64,000 nucleotides of DNA, from the NCBI RefSeq assembly GCF_963678635.1, contig NC_087062.1, forward strand, positions 98,511,705 through 98,575,704, written 5' to 3'. The notes under the pieces were generated by a model. It was not told the DNA's origin, made no database searches, and worked only from the letters and a program-made list of their open reading frames with translations. The position numbers were made by a program, and so were the translations under genes. This document shows positions 45,590-57,229 of the stretch, in pieces (within the stretch, counting starts at the first letter, position 1; each line of letters opens with the position of its first letter). This DNA comes from Symsagittifera roscoffensis. Its lineage: Eukaryota; Xenacoelomorpha; Acoela; Convolutidae.

Positions 45590-46081
45590 TCAGCCTCGTT
45601 TTCGGTCGCTTCTTGCTTCGGAGAACCTGTAAGTTCTTATGAGTAGTTGTCGAGAGTGTGACTTTTTGTTGTCGGCAAATGCCAAAATAAATAAGCTCGC
45701 AGCTCCGAGAATGAAGTTAACAGAAAAGCAAAAGACCATTCGTAATGACGAGTACCGATGGACGTGGTCTAGCAAGAAGCTGTCGGCCACATTTCCGCTC
45801 ATTATCACAATATGAATCGCGTACAGCACTGACTGTCTGAAAATACTAAACTTTGAATACTTTTTCCACTCTACTGTCGCTGAAATCCAACAAACCGCCG
45901 AAATAATTTCGAACGACGTTGTTGAGATTTGAATAATTTTGACAACAAGTTCGTTTTTTGGTACATCATCACCAAACAGTAAAAATTGCAATAAGCAGAT
46001 TGCGAGTCTTAAAAGGCTGAAAAACTGCCCCATTTTACAAGCGATCAAAACGCAAACGCACTCAGTACATGTGCATTTCAT
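45590..46081 (-). CDS. Four-helix membrane protein, unknown family (163 aa)
   Basis: An ATG ORF of 163 codons; a second in-frame Met (MGQFFSLLRL) is the other likely start. Four hydrophobic segments are visible: LLRLAICLLQFLLFG, IISAVCWISA, QSVLYAIHIVIM and FSVNFILGAASLFILAF, with a basic C-terminal tail (SEARSDRKRG). The helix and loop pattern suggests a small tetraspan protein; I cannot name a family. Its duplicate at 50637-51128 has a nonsense codon. No introns are evident, so it may itself be a retrocopy or one exon. Expression unknown. Confidence 0.4.
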   Translation of the reverse strand: MKCTCTECVCVLIACKMGQFFSLLRLAICLLQFLLFGDDVPKNELVVKIIQISTTSFEIISAVCWISATVEWKKYSKFSIFRQSVLYAIHIVIMSGNVADSFLLDHVHRYSSLRMVFCFSVNFILGAASLFILAFADNKKSHSRQLLIRTYRFSEARSDRKRG

Positions 46082-47329
46082 TTCGACCGTTCCTTTGGGT
46101 TTGAAAGTCAAAACTCAATACTTATCATTTTGAATAGCTTTTGGAAGCAGGCATGGATTAAAATAACCCACGTAAAAGTTTCAACTTATCACAAAATGAG
46201 CAATAAACGAAAGTTGTTGCACTAAAAATGTTGCACTAACAATGTTGCATTAGTTTTTCAAGAAAAGCCTCATTTTTACTTACTGGGGTATATACAATTT
46301 TGATTGACCTTATTTGAAACTTTTTGTTAGAAACTAAACTATCTGATGTCATCTAGCGGAAAGTTCACTTTTGATCTGGCAACTATTTCATACACATTGC
46401 ACAAAAAAACAAAACTATGCAATAAAGACAAATGTGTTCAATTCACAAATGTGTGCTATATAATTCTTAGAAAATAGCGATGCATATTTTAAGTCGTTTG
46501 TAGGGTGAAAAAGATGCGCTTAATGCTAGAGTACTAATTGTGAGAGCAATGAAACAATTAAGCGTATGTTTTACTAAGCGCACATTGCTGGCTGATTGCC
46601 TAATAATCATAACTAGTAATAAATCTCACCTCAAATCGTGACATTTATTGACAACATTGATAGTAGAAACAAAAATTAGAAAAGATTATGAAATTATAAA
46701 ATGGTTGGCAGATATAAACTTTGTAAGAAATTTAATGAACAACTGTATTTAGTTCAATCCAGTTAGGGATGGGCTCAACGTTTCTAGTTTTTACATTTAA
46801 TTGAACGCCTTATTTTCCTGTAGTCCGCGTTTAGTTTGCTGAATGATTTGTCCACATTTTGCCTCTCAAAGTGTTGGGTCATGAAGTCTTCTAGATCCGT
46901 TTTGCTGCTTTCATTTTTCCGGAAAATAAAAAAAAATCTTATCCTAAAAAGAAACAAAAAGAAAGAAATATAAAACTTTTAGAAAATGGTAGCTCGACTG
47001 ATCGAGTGAAAAAGAGAGTGGTAACAGAAATATGGAGATTTTAGGCCAGTTGAATTTCAATGCAAGAATGCTTCAAAGTACTTTCTTCGTTTTTTCGTTT
47101 CTTTGTTCATCCTTCCTGTCATGAAAATCATAGAAGATTTTATCAAATTGCTACTGACTATCTTTATTTTAGTAGTACTCATCATCATCGAAGCTAGAGT
47201 GCAATTGTGATGAGATTTGTTAATAATTAGGCTCTGCTTGTACTGTTCTCATTGATCAAAATCGCAGTGAAACCTTGCTAGCTTCTTGTTTTGATTGCAA
47301 TGTAACGTAGTTTAACTGCGAGTTTCCAG

Positions 47330-47432
47330 TTCACAACTGGTTTGAACTCTGTTGTCAAATATCATAACACAGTTTTACTTCTACCTTCTACAGAAGCTGA
47401 GTATGTCGACACTTTGTGTCATACACAACTTA
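47330..47432 (+). pseudogene. Scrap resembling Ty1/copia RNase H
   Basis: One frame reads VVKYHNTVLLLPSTEAEYV before a stop at about 47430. The STEAEYV signature is characteristic of copia-type RNase H. The match is only about 25 codons, with no further copia motif found nearby, so this is a tentative relic. It is repeated at about 52385-52488 and partly at 52790-52860. Confidence 0.35.
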
Positions 47433-49262
47433 AATAAGGTTTGTTTTGTGTCAAATCCTTCTCATTTTCGTCCTGACAAAAACAAACTTTACAAAGCATA
47501 CAGCCCTACTTATTTTAATGGGAAACGCTGAGAAGAAAATATGCAACGACTGAAAACTGTATTAGTTGTGAGACAAAAAAAAACAAAAAAAAATATTTCA
47601 TTTGGAAAATTTTTTGTCACAAAAAGCAAGTTTTGTTTTAATTTTATTAAGAAACAAAGGATACTTGAATTAGAGCCAATTCAAATAAGGAGATCAAAGG
47701 AAGAGATATTTGAAAAGCATCATGTTAAGTGTGTTATACAAAGAAGGATGAGTAGAAAATATATGTTTATCTTTGTTTGTAATTGTTGGAACTAGTTCAT
47801 GAGCACAATTTCAAAAAGAAAGTGTCTTAAATCTTTTGTTGTGGTCCTAAGTGTCTTAAATCTTCCGATAACTTTTTTGCTTGCCTCTTTGAATAACTGC
47901 ATGTTTTATATCCATTTTAACGAAATGTTAATTTGGCCAAATTTTTGAAGAGCGAATCATAAGAGTCTCAAAGGCTGCATACAGCCACCAACATTTATTT
48001 CTGATGAATTGAAAGAAAATGATATCATAATTTTCATCAAAAATTTTGTTCCCCTGTTTTTTGTAATGAAAATTGGTAAATTTATTTACAAAGTGTACAC
48101 TTAACGTCGTCTGTCCCTACTTGAGCCCTTATAAGATTAGGAAACCTAATGTTTAAGGAAACTGAATTAGTAGGAAACTGGAATTTCAGAAAACAAGTGT
48201 CTAAATTTGAAATGATGAATGATTAGTAGAATCTATTTTTTTCTCCTGGCCTTCTGCAATTTCTATTGATTTTTTCTCAAATTCCAATTGTTTTTTATTG
48301 TTTTCTGCAAACAGTAAAAATGCTAAAAACTTTCCTTCAACCGAGTTTTTTCCGGAAATTTAAAATTTCAATTTCGGCCCTTTCTTCCGTGTAAAAACTG
48401 ACCAGGAAGTTGGTGAACTTTCTTTCTATCTTTTTGTTTCAATGATCATATTGCCTAAAGATTTTGGGAACAACCCCAGGATAAAACTCGGGTAAGCAGA
48501 ATCAATTGATAACTTCAAAAGTTGGAGTGATGAATTTTCCCGATTTTATAAGAGTCGTCTAGTTAAGTCATATATGCAGTTCAGAGAAATAATCATTGGC
48601 ATAAGGTTCAGAGACAATACATCCTGTGTTTTGTACCTCAATTTGTCGGAACCACTCCGGTTCACTTAAGAGATGAAGTTAATATGACGTATAAAAATGA
48701 AACCATAACGTTGAAAAATCAATGAAACTTTCTGAACCCGGTATAAAAAGAAAGGTATAACTTTGTATTCATCCAGTATTTTCATATGCACATTTGTTAA
48801 CACTATATTTGGTCCCAATATAGTTTTGGTTTCTTATTTAAAATGTCCATATCTAAATCGAAATTATGACACAAAAATTTCCAGACAAATTAATTAACAA
48901 ACGCTTAATTAATTTTAGAGGTTAAAAGTATTTTAATCTTATTAGTATTTTTAGAAGTCAACAATGATTGGCTAATTTTTAACATGATGGCTTAGAACCA
49001 AAGTTTATGTGAGTTTTTTTAAATAATATTTGTTATAGATGTTTTATCGTCAATTAGATTAGTTTGTTTTAAAAATCCTGACGAAGCACATAGTTGCAAA
49101 ATTTTTTGAAAATTGTTTTTAAAAAAAATGAAACTGTTCACAATTAAAAGGCCAGATTTTTAAAATCCTAAAATAATTTTCATCAATGTATAGGGAATTT
49201 TTATAGTGTTTTTTTATCGATACGTAGATTGTGGATGGTTATATTTGACTTGCCGCATCGTT

Positions 49263-49912
49263 TCATATTAAAACAGCTAGCTCGCTGTTCCGCAGGATCA
49301 ACACCCTCAACATATGTGACAAAAAGCGATACGAGAGCCTTGTTAGAGCAATTCCGGGCCTATCCCTTAAAAACACTTCGCTGAACCAAGGAAGGAACCT
49401 CCGACGATTATTAGAAGACAGTCCATTGAAGGAGAAAAAAAGGTTGTGAGCCACGACGTGAAGAACAACAACATTAGCAGCCACAGAACCAACATTTATC
49501 GCCCAGCTTGTCTAGAGGAGCTAAAAACTATTTGAAGTCGAAGAGGCTTAAGATATTGGCGATCGTGTTTTGCAGAAGGGAAGGATTGCCCGACTTGTTT
49601 AGTCAGCTGCTCGGCACAGGAGTGCTCATTAATCCTGCAAAAAATGTCTACTCCCCAAGAGCAAACAAAACGACCCGGAGCAGCTCAAGAAACATTTGAA
49701 GCTGCATCAGAGTGCTAAATTGGAGCTGAAATCTCAAAAACAGACTGTCAGAACTGATTGGCAATGTCGGGGGCAAACAACAGAGACCGTCGCAGACAAG
49801 GAGGAAGGCGAAAGCAAGACCTGAACAGAAGCTGAAAGCAGAGGAAATGTCTACACTTCAAAGACAGGTGTGAGGAGAGGGTGATTTGTTTTGTTGTGTG
49901 CCTTGTGAGTTT
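49263..49912 (+). pseudogene. 5' part of a Penelope-like element, truncated copy
   Basis: Homologous to 54679-55350, which leads into the Penelope-type RT region. It shows the DSPLKEKK region and a Lys/Arg/Gln-rich segment (SQTRRKAKARPEQKLKAE in the other copy) in shifting frames. It ends where copy 2 of the tandem duplication begins, so no RT follows. Confidence 0.4.
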
Positions 49913-49922
49913 GAAGGTTGTG

Positions 49923-52900
49923 AGATCAATCCCACGTAATTTTTTCCCTTTTTGGCTATTTTGTTGGATGAAATATCAGCAACAACCCATCGCTTATTTA
50001 TCGCTTAAAGAACCACTGCGTTATTTTGGCGCTTTTTCCTTGCTTAATTGTGCTACTATGCGTCATTGAAAAAATGCTAGACTAGTATAATGGCAAAATC
50101 TGTTTTTGCGCCTTTACAGCGCTGATTTTACTTTTCGTAAGATTGAAGGCAGAATCTTAAAAAAAACTTTTGTCATTAATGCACCCATTAAACTTTTAAT
50201 AAGAATCTTAAAAGAAGTGACACAAAACTCATGCAATTACAAATTTTTTTATTTATACATTTTATACCATATGAAAATCATTTTATACCATTTTGTAATT
50301 GAATATCTTTTTCACAAACTTCCTTAACAATCTCTTTAAATGTACAAAATCAGATTCCAGAAGAAAAATTAATCTGATATTCACGGAGTTTTGGCTGTAT
50401 TAATAGAACCAAATTTTTGATAAGGAGACAAGATTGTTAAAAAAATCTGTTAATTGCTGTAATAAGACAATTTAATAATTTTCATATATGCGGTTATTAC
50501 AATTACAATAATAATTACAATTCAAATTAGAATTTTTATCAAATTTTCGTCAATTTTAATTTACGTTTGAAGTTTTGATCATTTTTTTAAAAAACTTTTT
50601 TGTCAATATTTTATATAAGTTTTTATTGAACCGCATTCAGCCTCTTTTTGGGTCGCTTCTTGCTTCGGAGAACCCGTAAGTTCTTATGAGTAGTTGTTGA
50701 GAGTGTGACTTTTTGTTGTAGGCAAACGCCTAAATAAATAAGCTGGCATTTCCGAGAATGAAATTGACCGGAAAGCAGAAAACCATTCGTAATGATGAGT
50801 ACCGATGGACGTGGTCTACCAAGAAGCTGTCGGCCACGTTTCCGTTCATTATCATAATTTGAATCGCGTAGAGCACTGACTGCCTGAAAATACTAAAATT
50901 TGAATACTTTTTCTACTCTACTGTCGCTGAAATCCAGCAAACCGCCGAAATAATTTCGAAAAACGTTGTTGAGGTTTGAATAATTTTGACAAAAAATTTT
51001 TTTTTTGGTACATCATCACCAAACAGTAAAAATTGCAATAAGCAGATTGCGAGTCTTAAAAGGCTGAAAAACTGACCCATTTTACAAGCGATCAAAAAGC
51101 AAATGCACACAATACATGTGCATTTCATTTTGACCGTTACTTTGGGTTTGAAAGTCAAAACTCAAAACTTATCATTATGAATAGCTTTTGGAAACAGGCA
51201 TGGAATAAAATAACCCACGTAGAAGTTTCAATCTGTCACAAAATGAGCAATAACCGAAAATTGTTGCACTAAAAATGTTGCACTAAAAATCTTGCTCTAA
51301 CAAGGTTGCATTAATTTTTCAAGAAAAGCCTCATTTTTACTCACTGGTGTATATAGTGTATATACAACTTCGATTGACCGTATTTGAAACTTTTTGTCAG
51401 AAACTAAACTATTTGATGTCATCTAGCGGAAAATTCAATTTTGATCTGGCAAATATTTCATACACATTGCACAAAAAACTCAAAACTATGCAATAAAGAC
51501 AAATGTGTTCAATTCACAAATGTGTGCTATATAATTCTTTGAAAATAGCGATGCATATTTTAAGTCGTTTGAAGGGTGAAAGAGATGCGCTTAAAGCTGG
51601 AGCACTAATTGTGAGAGCAATGAAACAATTAAGTGTACGTTTTACTAAGTGCACATTGCTGGCTGATTGCCTAATAATCAAGACTAGTAATAAATCTCAC
51701 CACAAATCGTGAAATTGTTTGACAACATTGATAGTAGAAACAATAATTAGAAAAGATTACGAAATTACAAAATGCATATCAGATGTAATTATTGTAAGAA
51801 ATTTAATGAACAACTGTATCTAGTTCCATTAGGGATGGGTTCAACGTTTCTAGTTTTTACGTTTAATGCCTTATTTCCCTTTAGTCCGCGTTTAGATTGC
51901 TGAATGATTTGTCCACCTTTTGCCTCTCAAATTGTTAGGTCATGAAGTCTTCTAGATCCGTTTTGCTGCTTTCATTTTTCCGGAAAATAAAAAAAATCTT
52001 ATATTAAAAAGAAACAAAAAGAAAGAAATATAAAACTTTTAGAAAATGGTAGCTCGAGTGAAAAAGAGAGTGGTAACAGAAAAATGGAGATTTTAGGCCT
52101 GTTTAATTTCAATGCAAGAATGCTTCAAAGTACTTTTCTTCGTTTTTTCTTTTTTTTGTTCATCCTTCCTGTCATGAGCATCATAAAAAATTTTATCAAA
52201 TTACTACCCACTATCTTTATTTTAGTAGTACTCATCATGATCGAGGCTAGAGTGCAATTGTGACGAGATTTGACAATAATTAAGTTCTGCTTGTACTGTT
52301 CTCATTGATCAAAATCGCAGTGAAACCTTGCTAGCTTCTTGTTTTGATTGCAATGTAACGTAGTTTAACTGCAAGTTTCGAGTTCAGAACTGGTTTGAAC
52401 TCTGTTGTCAAATATCATAACACAGTTTTACTTCTACCTTCTACAGAAGCTGAGTATGTCGACACTTTGTGTCATACACAACTTAAATAAGGTTTGTTTT
52501 GTGTCAAATCCTTCTCATTTTCGTCCTGACAAAAACAAACTTTACAAAGCATACAGCCCTACTTATTTTAATGGGAAACGCTGAGAAGAAAATATGCAAC
52601 GACTGAAAACTGTATTAGTTGTGAGACAAATAAAAAAACAAAAAAAAATATTTCATTTGGAAAATTTTTTGTCACAAAAAGCAAGTTTTGTTTTAATTTT
52701 ATTAAGAAACAAAGGATACTTGAATTAGATCCAATTCAAATAAGGAGATCAAAGGAAGAGATATTTGAAAAGCATCAAATAAACATCATATCACAGTTTT
52801 ACTTCTACCTTCTACAGAAGCTGAGTATGTCGACACTTTGTGTCTTACACAAATTAAATAAGGTTTGTTTTGAGTCATATCACTCTAATTTTCTTCCTGA

Positions 52901-55350
52901 CAAAAACAAACTTTACAAAGCATACAACCCTACTTGATTTAATGGGAAAAGCTAGTAGAAAACATGAAACGACTGAAAACTGTATTAGTTGTGAGACAGA
53001 GAAAAACAAAAAAAATGTTTCATTTGTAAGTTTTTTTGTCACAAAAAGAAAGTTTTGTTTTAATTTGATTAAGAAACAAAGATATTTGAATTAGAGTCAA
53101 ATCGAATTAGGAGATCAAAGGAAGAGAAATTTGAAAATCATTAATTTAAGTGTGTTATATAAAGAGGGATGAGTAGAAAATGTTTAACATTATTTGTAAT
53201 AGTTGGAACTAGTTCATGAGCACAATTTCAAAGAGAAAATGTCTTAAATCTTCTGTTGTGGTCCAACTGTCAAAACATTGCTTCCGATAACTTTTTTGCT
53301 TGCCTCTTTGAATAACTGCATGTTATGGTATCTATTTTAACGGAATGATAATTTGCCCAAATTTTTGAAGAGCGAACCGTAAGAATCTCAAAGGCTGCAA
53401 CAGCCACCAACATTTATTTGTGATGAATTGAAAGAAAATGATATCATAAATTTCATCAAAAATTTTGTTCCCCTTTTTTTAGAAATGAAAATTGGTATAT
53501 TTGTTTACAAAGGGCATAGTTAACGTCGTCGGTCCCTACTTGAGCCCTTATAAGATTAGGAAACCTAATATTATAAGGAAACTGAATTAGTAGGAAACTG
53601 GATTTTCAGAAAACAAGTGTCTAAGTTTGAAATGATGAATGATTAGTAGAATCTATTTTTTTCTCCTGGCCTTCTGCAATTTCTATTGATTTTTTTTCAA
53701 ATTCTAATTGTTTTTCTATTGTTTTTTACAAACAGTAAAAATGCTAAAAACTTTCTTTCAACCGAGTTTTTTCCGGAAATTTCAAATTTCAATTTCTTCC
53801 CTTTCTTCCGTGTAAAAACTGACCCGGAAGTTGGCGAACTTTCATTCTCTCTATTGGTTTTAATGATCATATTGCCTAAAGACTTTGGGAACAATACCAG
53901 GATAAAACTTGGGGAAGCAGAATCAATTGATAACTTCAATAGTTCGAATGATGAATTTTCCCGATTTTATAAGAGTCGTCTACTTAAGTCACATATGCAG
54001 TTCAGAGAAATAGGCCCTATAATCAAGGTTCAAGGACAATACTTCCTGTGTTTTGTACCTCAATCTGTCGGAGCCACTTCGGTTCACTTAAGATATGACG
54101 TTAATATGACGTATAAAATGAAACCATAACGTTGAAAAACCAATAAAATTTTTTACCCGGTTTAAAATAAAAGGTATAACTTTGTATTCATCCAGTAATT
54201 TCATATGTACATTTGTTAAGACTGATAATTTAATCCCAAAATAGTACTGATTTTTTATTTAAAACGTCCATTTCTAAATCGAAATTATGACTCAAAAACT
54301 TCCAGACAATTGAATTAACAAACTTTTAATTAATTTTAGAGGTTAAAAGTATTTTAATCTAATTAGTAACTTTAGAAGTCAACAATGATTGGCTAATTTT
54401 TAACATAATGGTTTAGAACCAAAATTTATGTGAGTTTTTTTCAATAACATTTGTAAATAGATGTTTTATCGACAATTAGATTAGTTTATTGTAAAAATCC
54501 TGACAATGCACATAGTTGCAAAAACGTTTGAAAATTACTTTTTATCAAAAATGCAACTGTTCACAATTAAAAGGCCAGATTTTTAAAATCTTAAAATAAT
54601 TTTCATCAATGTATAGGGAATTTTTATAGTTTTTTTATCGATATGTAGATTATGGGCGGTTTTATTTGAGTTGCCGCAATGTTTCATATTGTAGCAGCTA
54701 GCTCGCTGTTCCACAGGATCAACACTCTCAACATATGTGAAAAAAAGCGATACGAGAGCCTTGTTAGAGCAATTCCGGGCGTGTCCCTTAATAACACTTC
54801 GCTGAACCAAGGAAAGAATCTCCGACGATTACTAGAAGACAGTCCATTGAAGGAGAAAAAGTGGTTGTGTGCCACGACGTGAAGAACAACAACATTAGCA
54901 GCCACAGAACCATTATTTATCGCCCAGTCTGTCTATTTATAGCCCAGTATACAAACTATTTGAAGTCAAAGAGGCAGCAGATATTGGCGATCGTGTTTTG
55001 CAGAAGGGAAGGATCGCCCGACTTGGTTAGTCAGCTACTCGGCACAGGAGGGCTCATTATTCCCGCAACAAAACGTCTACTCTCCAAGAGCAAACAAAAC
55101 GACCCAGGAATTTTTGAAGCTACATCAGAGGGCTAAATTGGAGCTGAAACCTCTGCGATTGGTAGTGGCGCACAACGATAGACTGTCAGAACTGATTGGC
55201 AATGTCGGGGGCAAACAACAAAGACCGTCGCAGACAAGGAGGAAGGCGAAAGCAAGACCTGAACAGAAGCTGAAGGCAGAGGAAGTGTCTGCACTTGAAA
55301 GACAGGTGTGAGGAGAGGGTGATTTGTTTTGTTGTTTGCCTTGTGAGTTT
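49923..55350. repeat. Tandem duplication, copy 2 (5.4 kb)
   Basis: The second copy of the unit described at 44795. It is about 310 bp longer chiefly because of an internal tandem duplication (52411-52785 and 52786-53150). An open 130-codon stretch at 53740-54129 is broken in copy 1 and has no recognised domain. Other intergenic stretches show nothing recognisable. Confidence 0.9.
50637..51128 (-). pseudogene. Broken duplicate of the four-helix membrane protein
   Basis: Aligns with 45590-46081. A TGG codon has become TAG after ISATVE, and a further stop occurs near the fourth helix. Remaining differences are a mix of conservative and radical changes. Either this copy lost function after duplication or both are decaying. 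Confidence 0.6.
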
Positions 55351-56640
55351 CATTATTCGTGGTCTGCAAAACAATGACCACAAAACTTTTGCCTGCTGTT
55401 TGGCTCAGACATTTTTTTTAAAAACTTTCAAACGTTCAAGTTCAAGTATCTGTACATTGACTAAAGTTTCTGGGAAATTGTTCTCAAAAACGATCTAATA
55501 CCGAACTTTTTGAAATTTAAGCTCACCGAGAAAGCTCGAAATTTTTTAGACCAAGCTGTGCATAGTTTTCAACTAAACCTACTAAGGACTGAAACTTTTA
55601 GGGCAAATGAACACAGGAAAAGGTTTGAGGAGATGCTAGTGAAAGCCCGATCGCTGGTGCAAAAAGAAATCGATGAACAGTGGTGGGCATCCATTTTCCG
55701 CTCATTCCTCCCCAGGCGTCAAGTTGAGGCAAACTTAAAGACAACATCGGAAAACCATCAAAAAAAATTAGAAAAACTGCCGGATAGACAAGATAAACCT
55801 CTTGGGGGAGGAATGAGCAATCAGTTAAGGTGCCTGATCACGTTGAACTACCTGGATGGGTACATTAACTGCTGGCAATGGCCCGAAGCATCCCATTAGA
55901 AACAATTTAACGAAACATATTTTTTGGCCAATATTGACATTTTCCTCTCACAATTGAAAATTCAAAAAACATCTGGTGAAATTTTATGAGAAATAAAAGC
56001 CGCGGCAAAGGCATATGCAAAGAAGAACATGTAACCTAAGGAGAAAAAGCCATTGAAAAAACGACGAAATATCTCAAAAAAATGAGTTGCTGCTTGTTGC
56101 TTTTGATAAAGGGTTGGTTTTACATAATGGAGAAAGAAACGTATAAATCAAAAGCTGAAATCATTGTTGCAATCTACTTAGTATTTGGAAAAAGAGGCAA
56201 CCACTGATGAGGTTATACTGGAAATTGAGAAGGGAATTAACAAAGGGTTACTCGCCATGAACAAAAGAGACAAGATAAGCGATCAATTATATTCTTTTAT
56301 GAGGTCAAGAGGGGGCAAGCCGTCCGTTTGTACGGTTTAGCTGAGGTACACAAGTCTGAGGCAGCCCTACCCTACGACCAGTTTTATCACTTCCAATCTT
56401 AACAAAACGCTTGCAAGGTTTCCCCTGAATGAAGCAATTGAAATTGCCTTGCAGAAGCTGTACAGCCAGGAAACTCCTCCTGAATGTCAAATAGCAACCA
56501 TGAAGAGGCTTTTGAATATGGCGGTCAACAAAATAAATTTCAAGTGTAATGACTAATAGTATGTGCAAGTTGATGGTCTTGCAATGGGCGCTTCCTTCGC
56601 TGTAATTCTAGAAACCGGGTTGAGCACACACGATGAGTTT
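54679..56640 (+). pseudogene. Penelope-like element with decayed reverse transcriptase
   Basis: A 129-aa open piece (55510-55899) with ANEHRKRFEEMLVKA and Trp-rich segments is followed, in changing frames, by blocks typical of Penelope-type RTs: INKGLLAMNKRDKISDQLY (about 56235-56290), SNLNKTLARF (about 56390), EAIEIALQKLY (about 56430-56465), MAVNKINFKCND (about 56520-56550) and VQVDGLAMGASFAVIL (about 56562-56610). The last corresponds to the conserved VDG-AMG block of this family. Catalytic motifs after it are lost. No GIY-YIG nuclease is seen. Penelope-like elements copy RNA at chromosomal ends or nicks; this one is a relic. Confidence 0.6.
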
Positions 56641-57229
56641 AGGAGCAGGGAATTAACACTAGAAATTCAGTCCCAAAAAAGATGGTTTTTTGTTTTAAAC
56701 GTGCAAATTCAAATCAAAATTATGACTCAGAAATTTCCGGATAAACAATCAAAACGTGTTTAAATAAATAATAATGTTAAAAGTATGTTAATCTAAATAG
56801 TAAATTTACAAGTATACTGTGATTGGTCATTTTTTAAAATGATTGTTTACAACCAACATTTATGTGATTTACTGTAAATAACATCTGTAAATTGATATTT
56901 TATTGTCAATTAGATTAGTTTATTGTAAAAATCCTGACGATGCTCATAGTTGCGAAACTTTTTGAAATTTAATTTTTGTCAAAAAATCTTTCATTTCTAA
57001 GAATTATTTTTGATGATCAGAGGATCACAAGTATCATAGTAACCCAAGATTACAGTCAAGAGTCCCTTCATCACATATTGCATTCAAAATCCTTGGAACT
57101 TACTAGAATTGGAAGTGATAATAATAGAAGAAGATGACAAGTTTTGATGTCCTTAAATTTAAAATCGATACGGGATACGTTTCTTCAATAACAACATGCA
57201 ACTCGACACAAGAAAATCTAATTTACAAA

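Larger units (their letters stand above)
44795..49912. repeat. Tandem duplication, copy 1 (5.1 kb)
   Basis: Aligns colinearly with 49923-55350 over its length, from GATCAATCCCACGTAA to CCTTGTGAGTTT, at roughly 90-95% identity with many small indels. It contains the membrane-protein ORF, a copia-like scrap, AT-rich DNA and the 5' part of a Penelope-like element. Between the named features nothing else is recognised. Confidence 0.9.

Noticed and set aside
53686-54129. 147-codon ORF in tandem copy 2 as a gene
   Set aside because: It starts at TTG, has no recognised domain, and the aligned region of copy 1 is interrupted.
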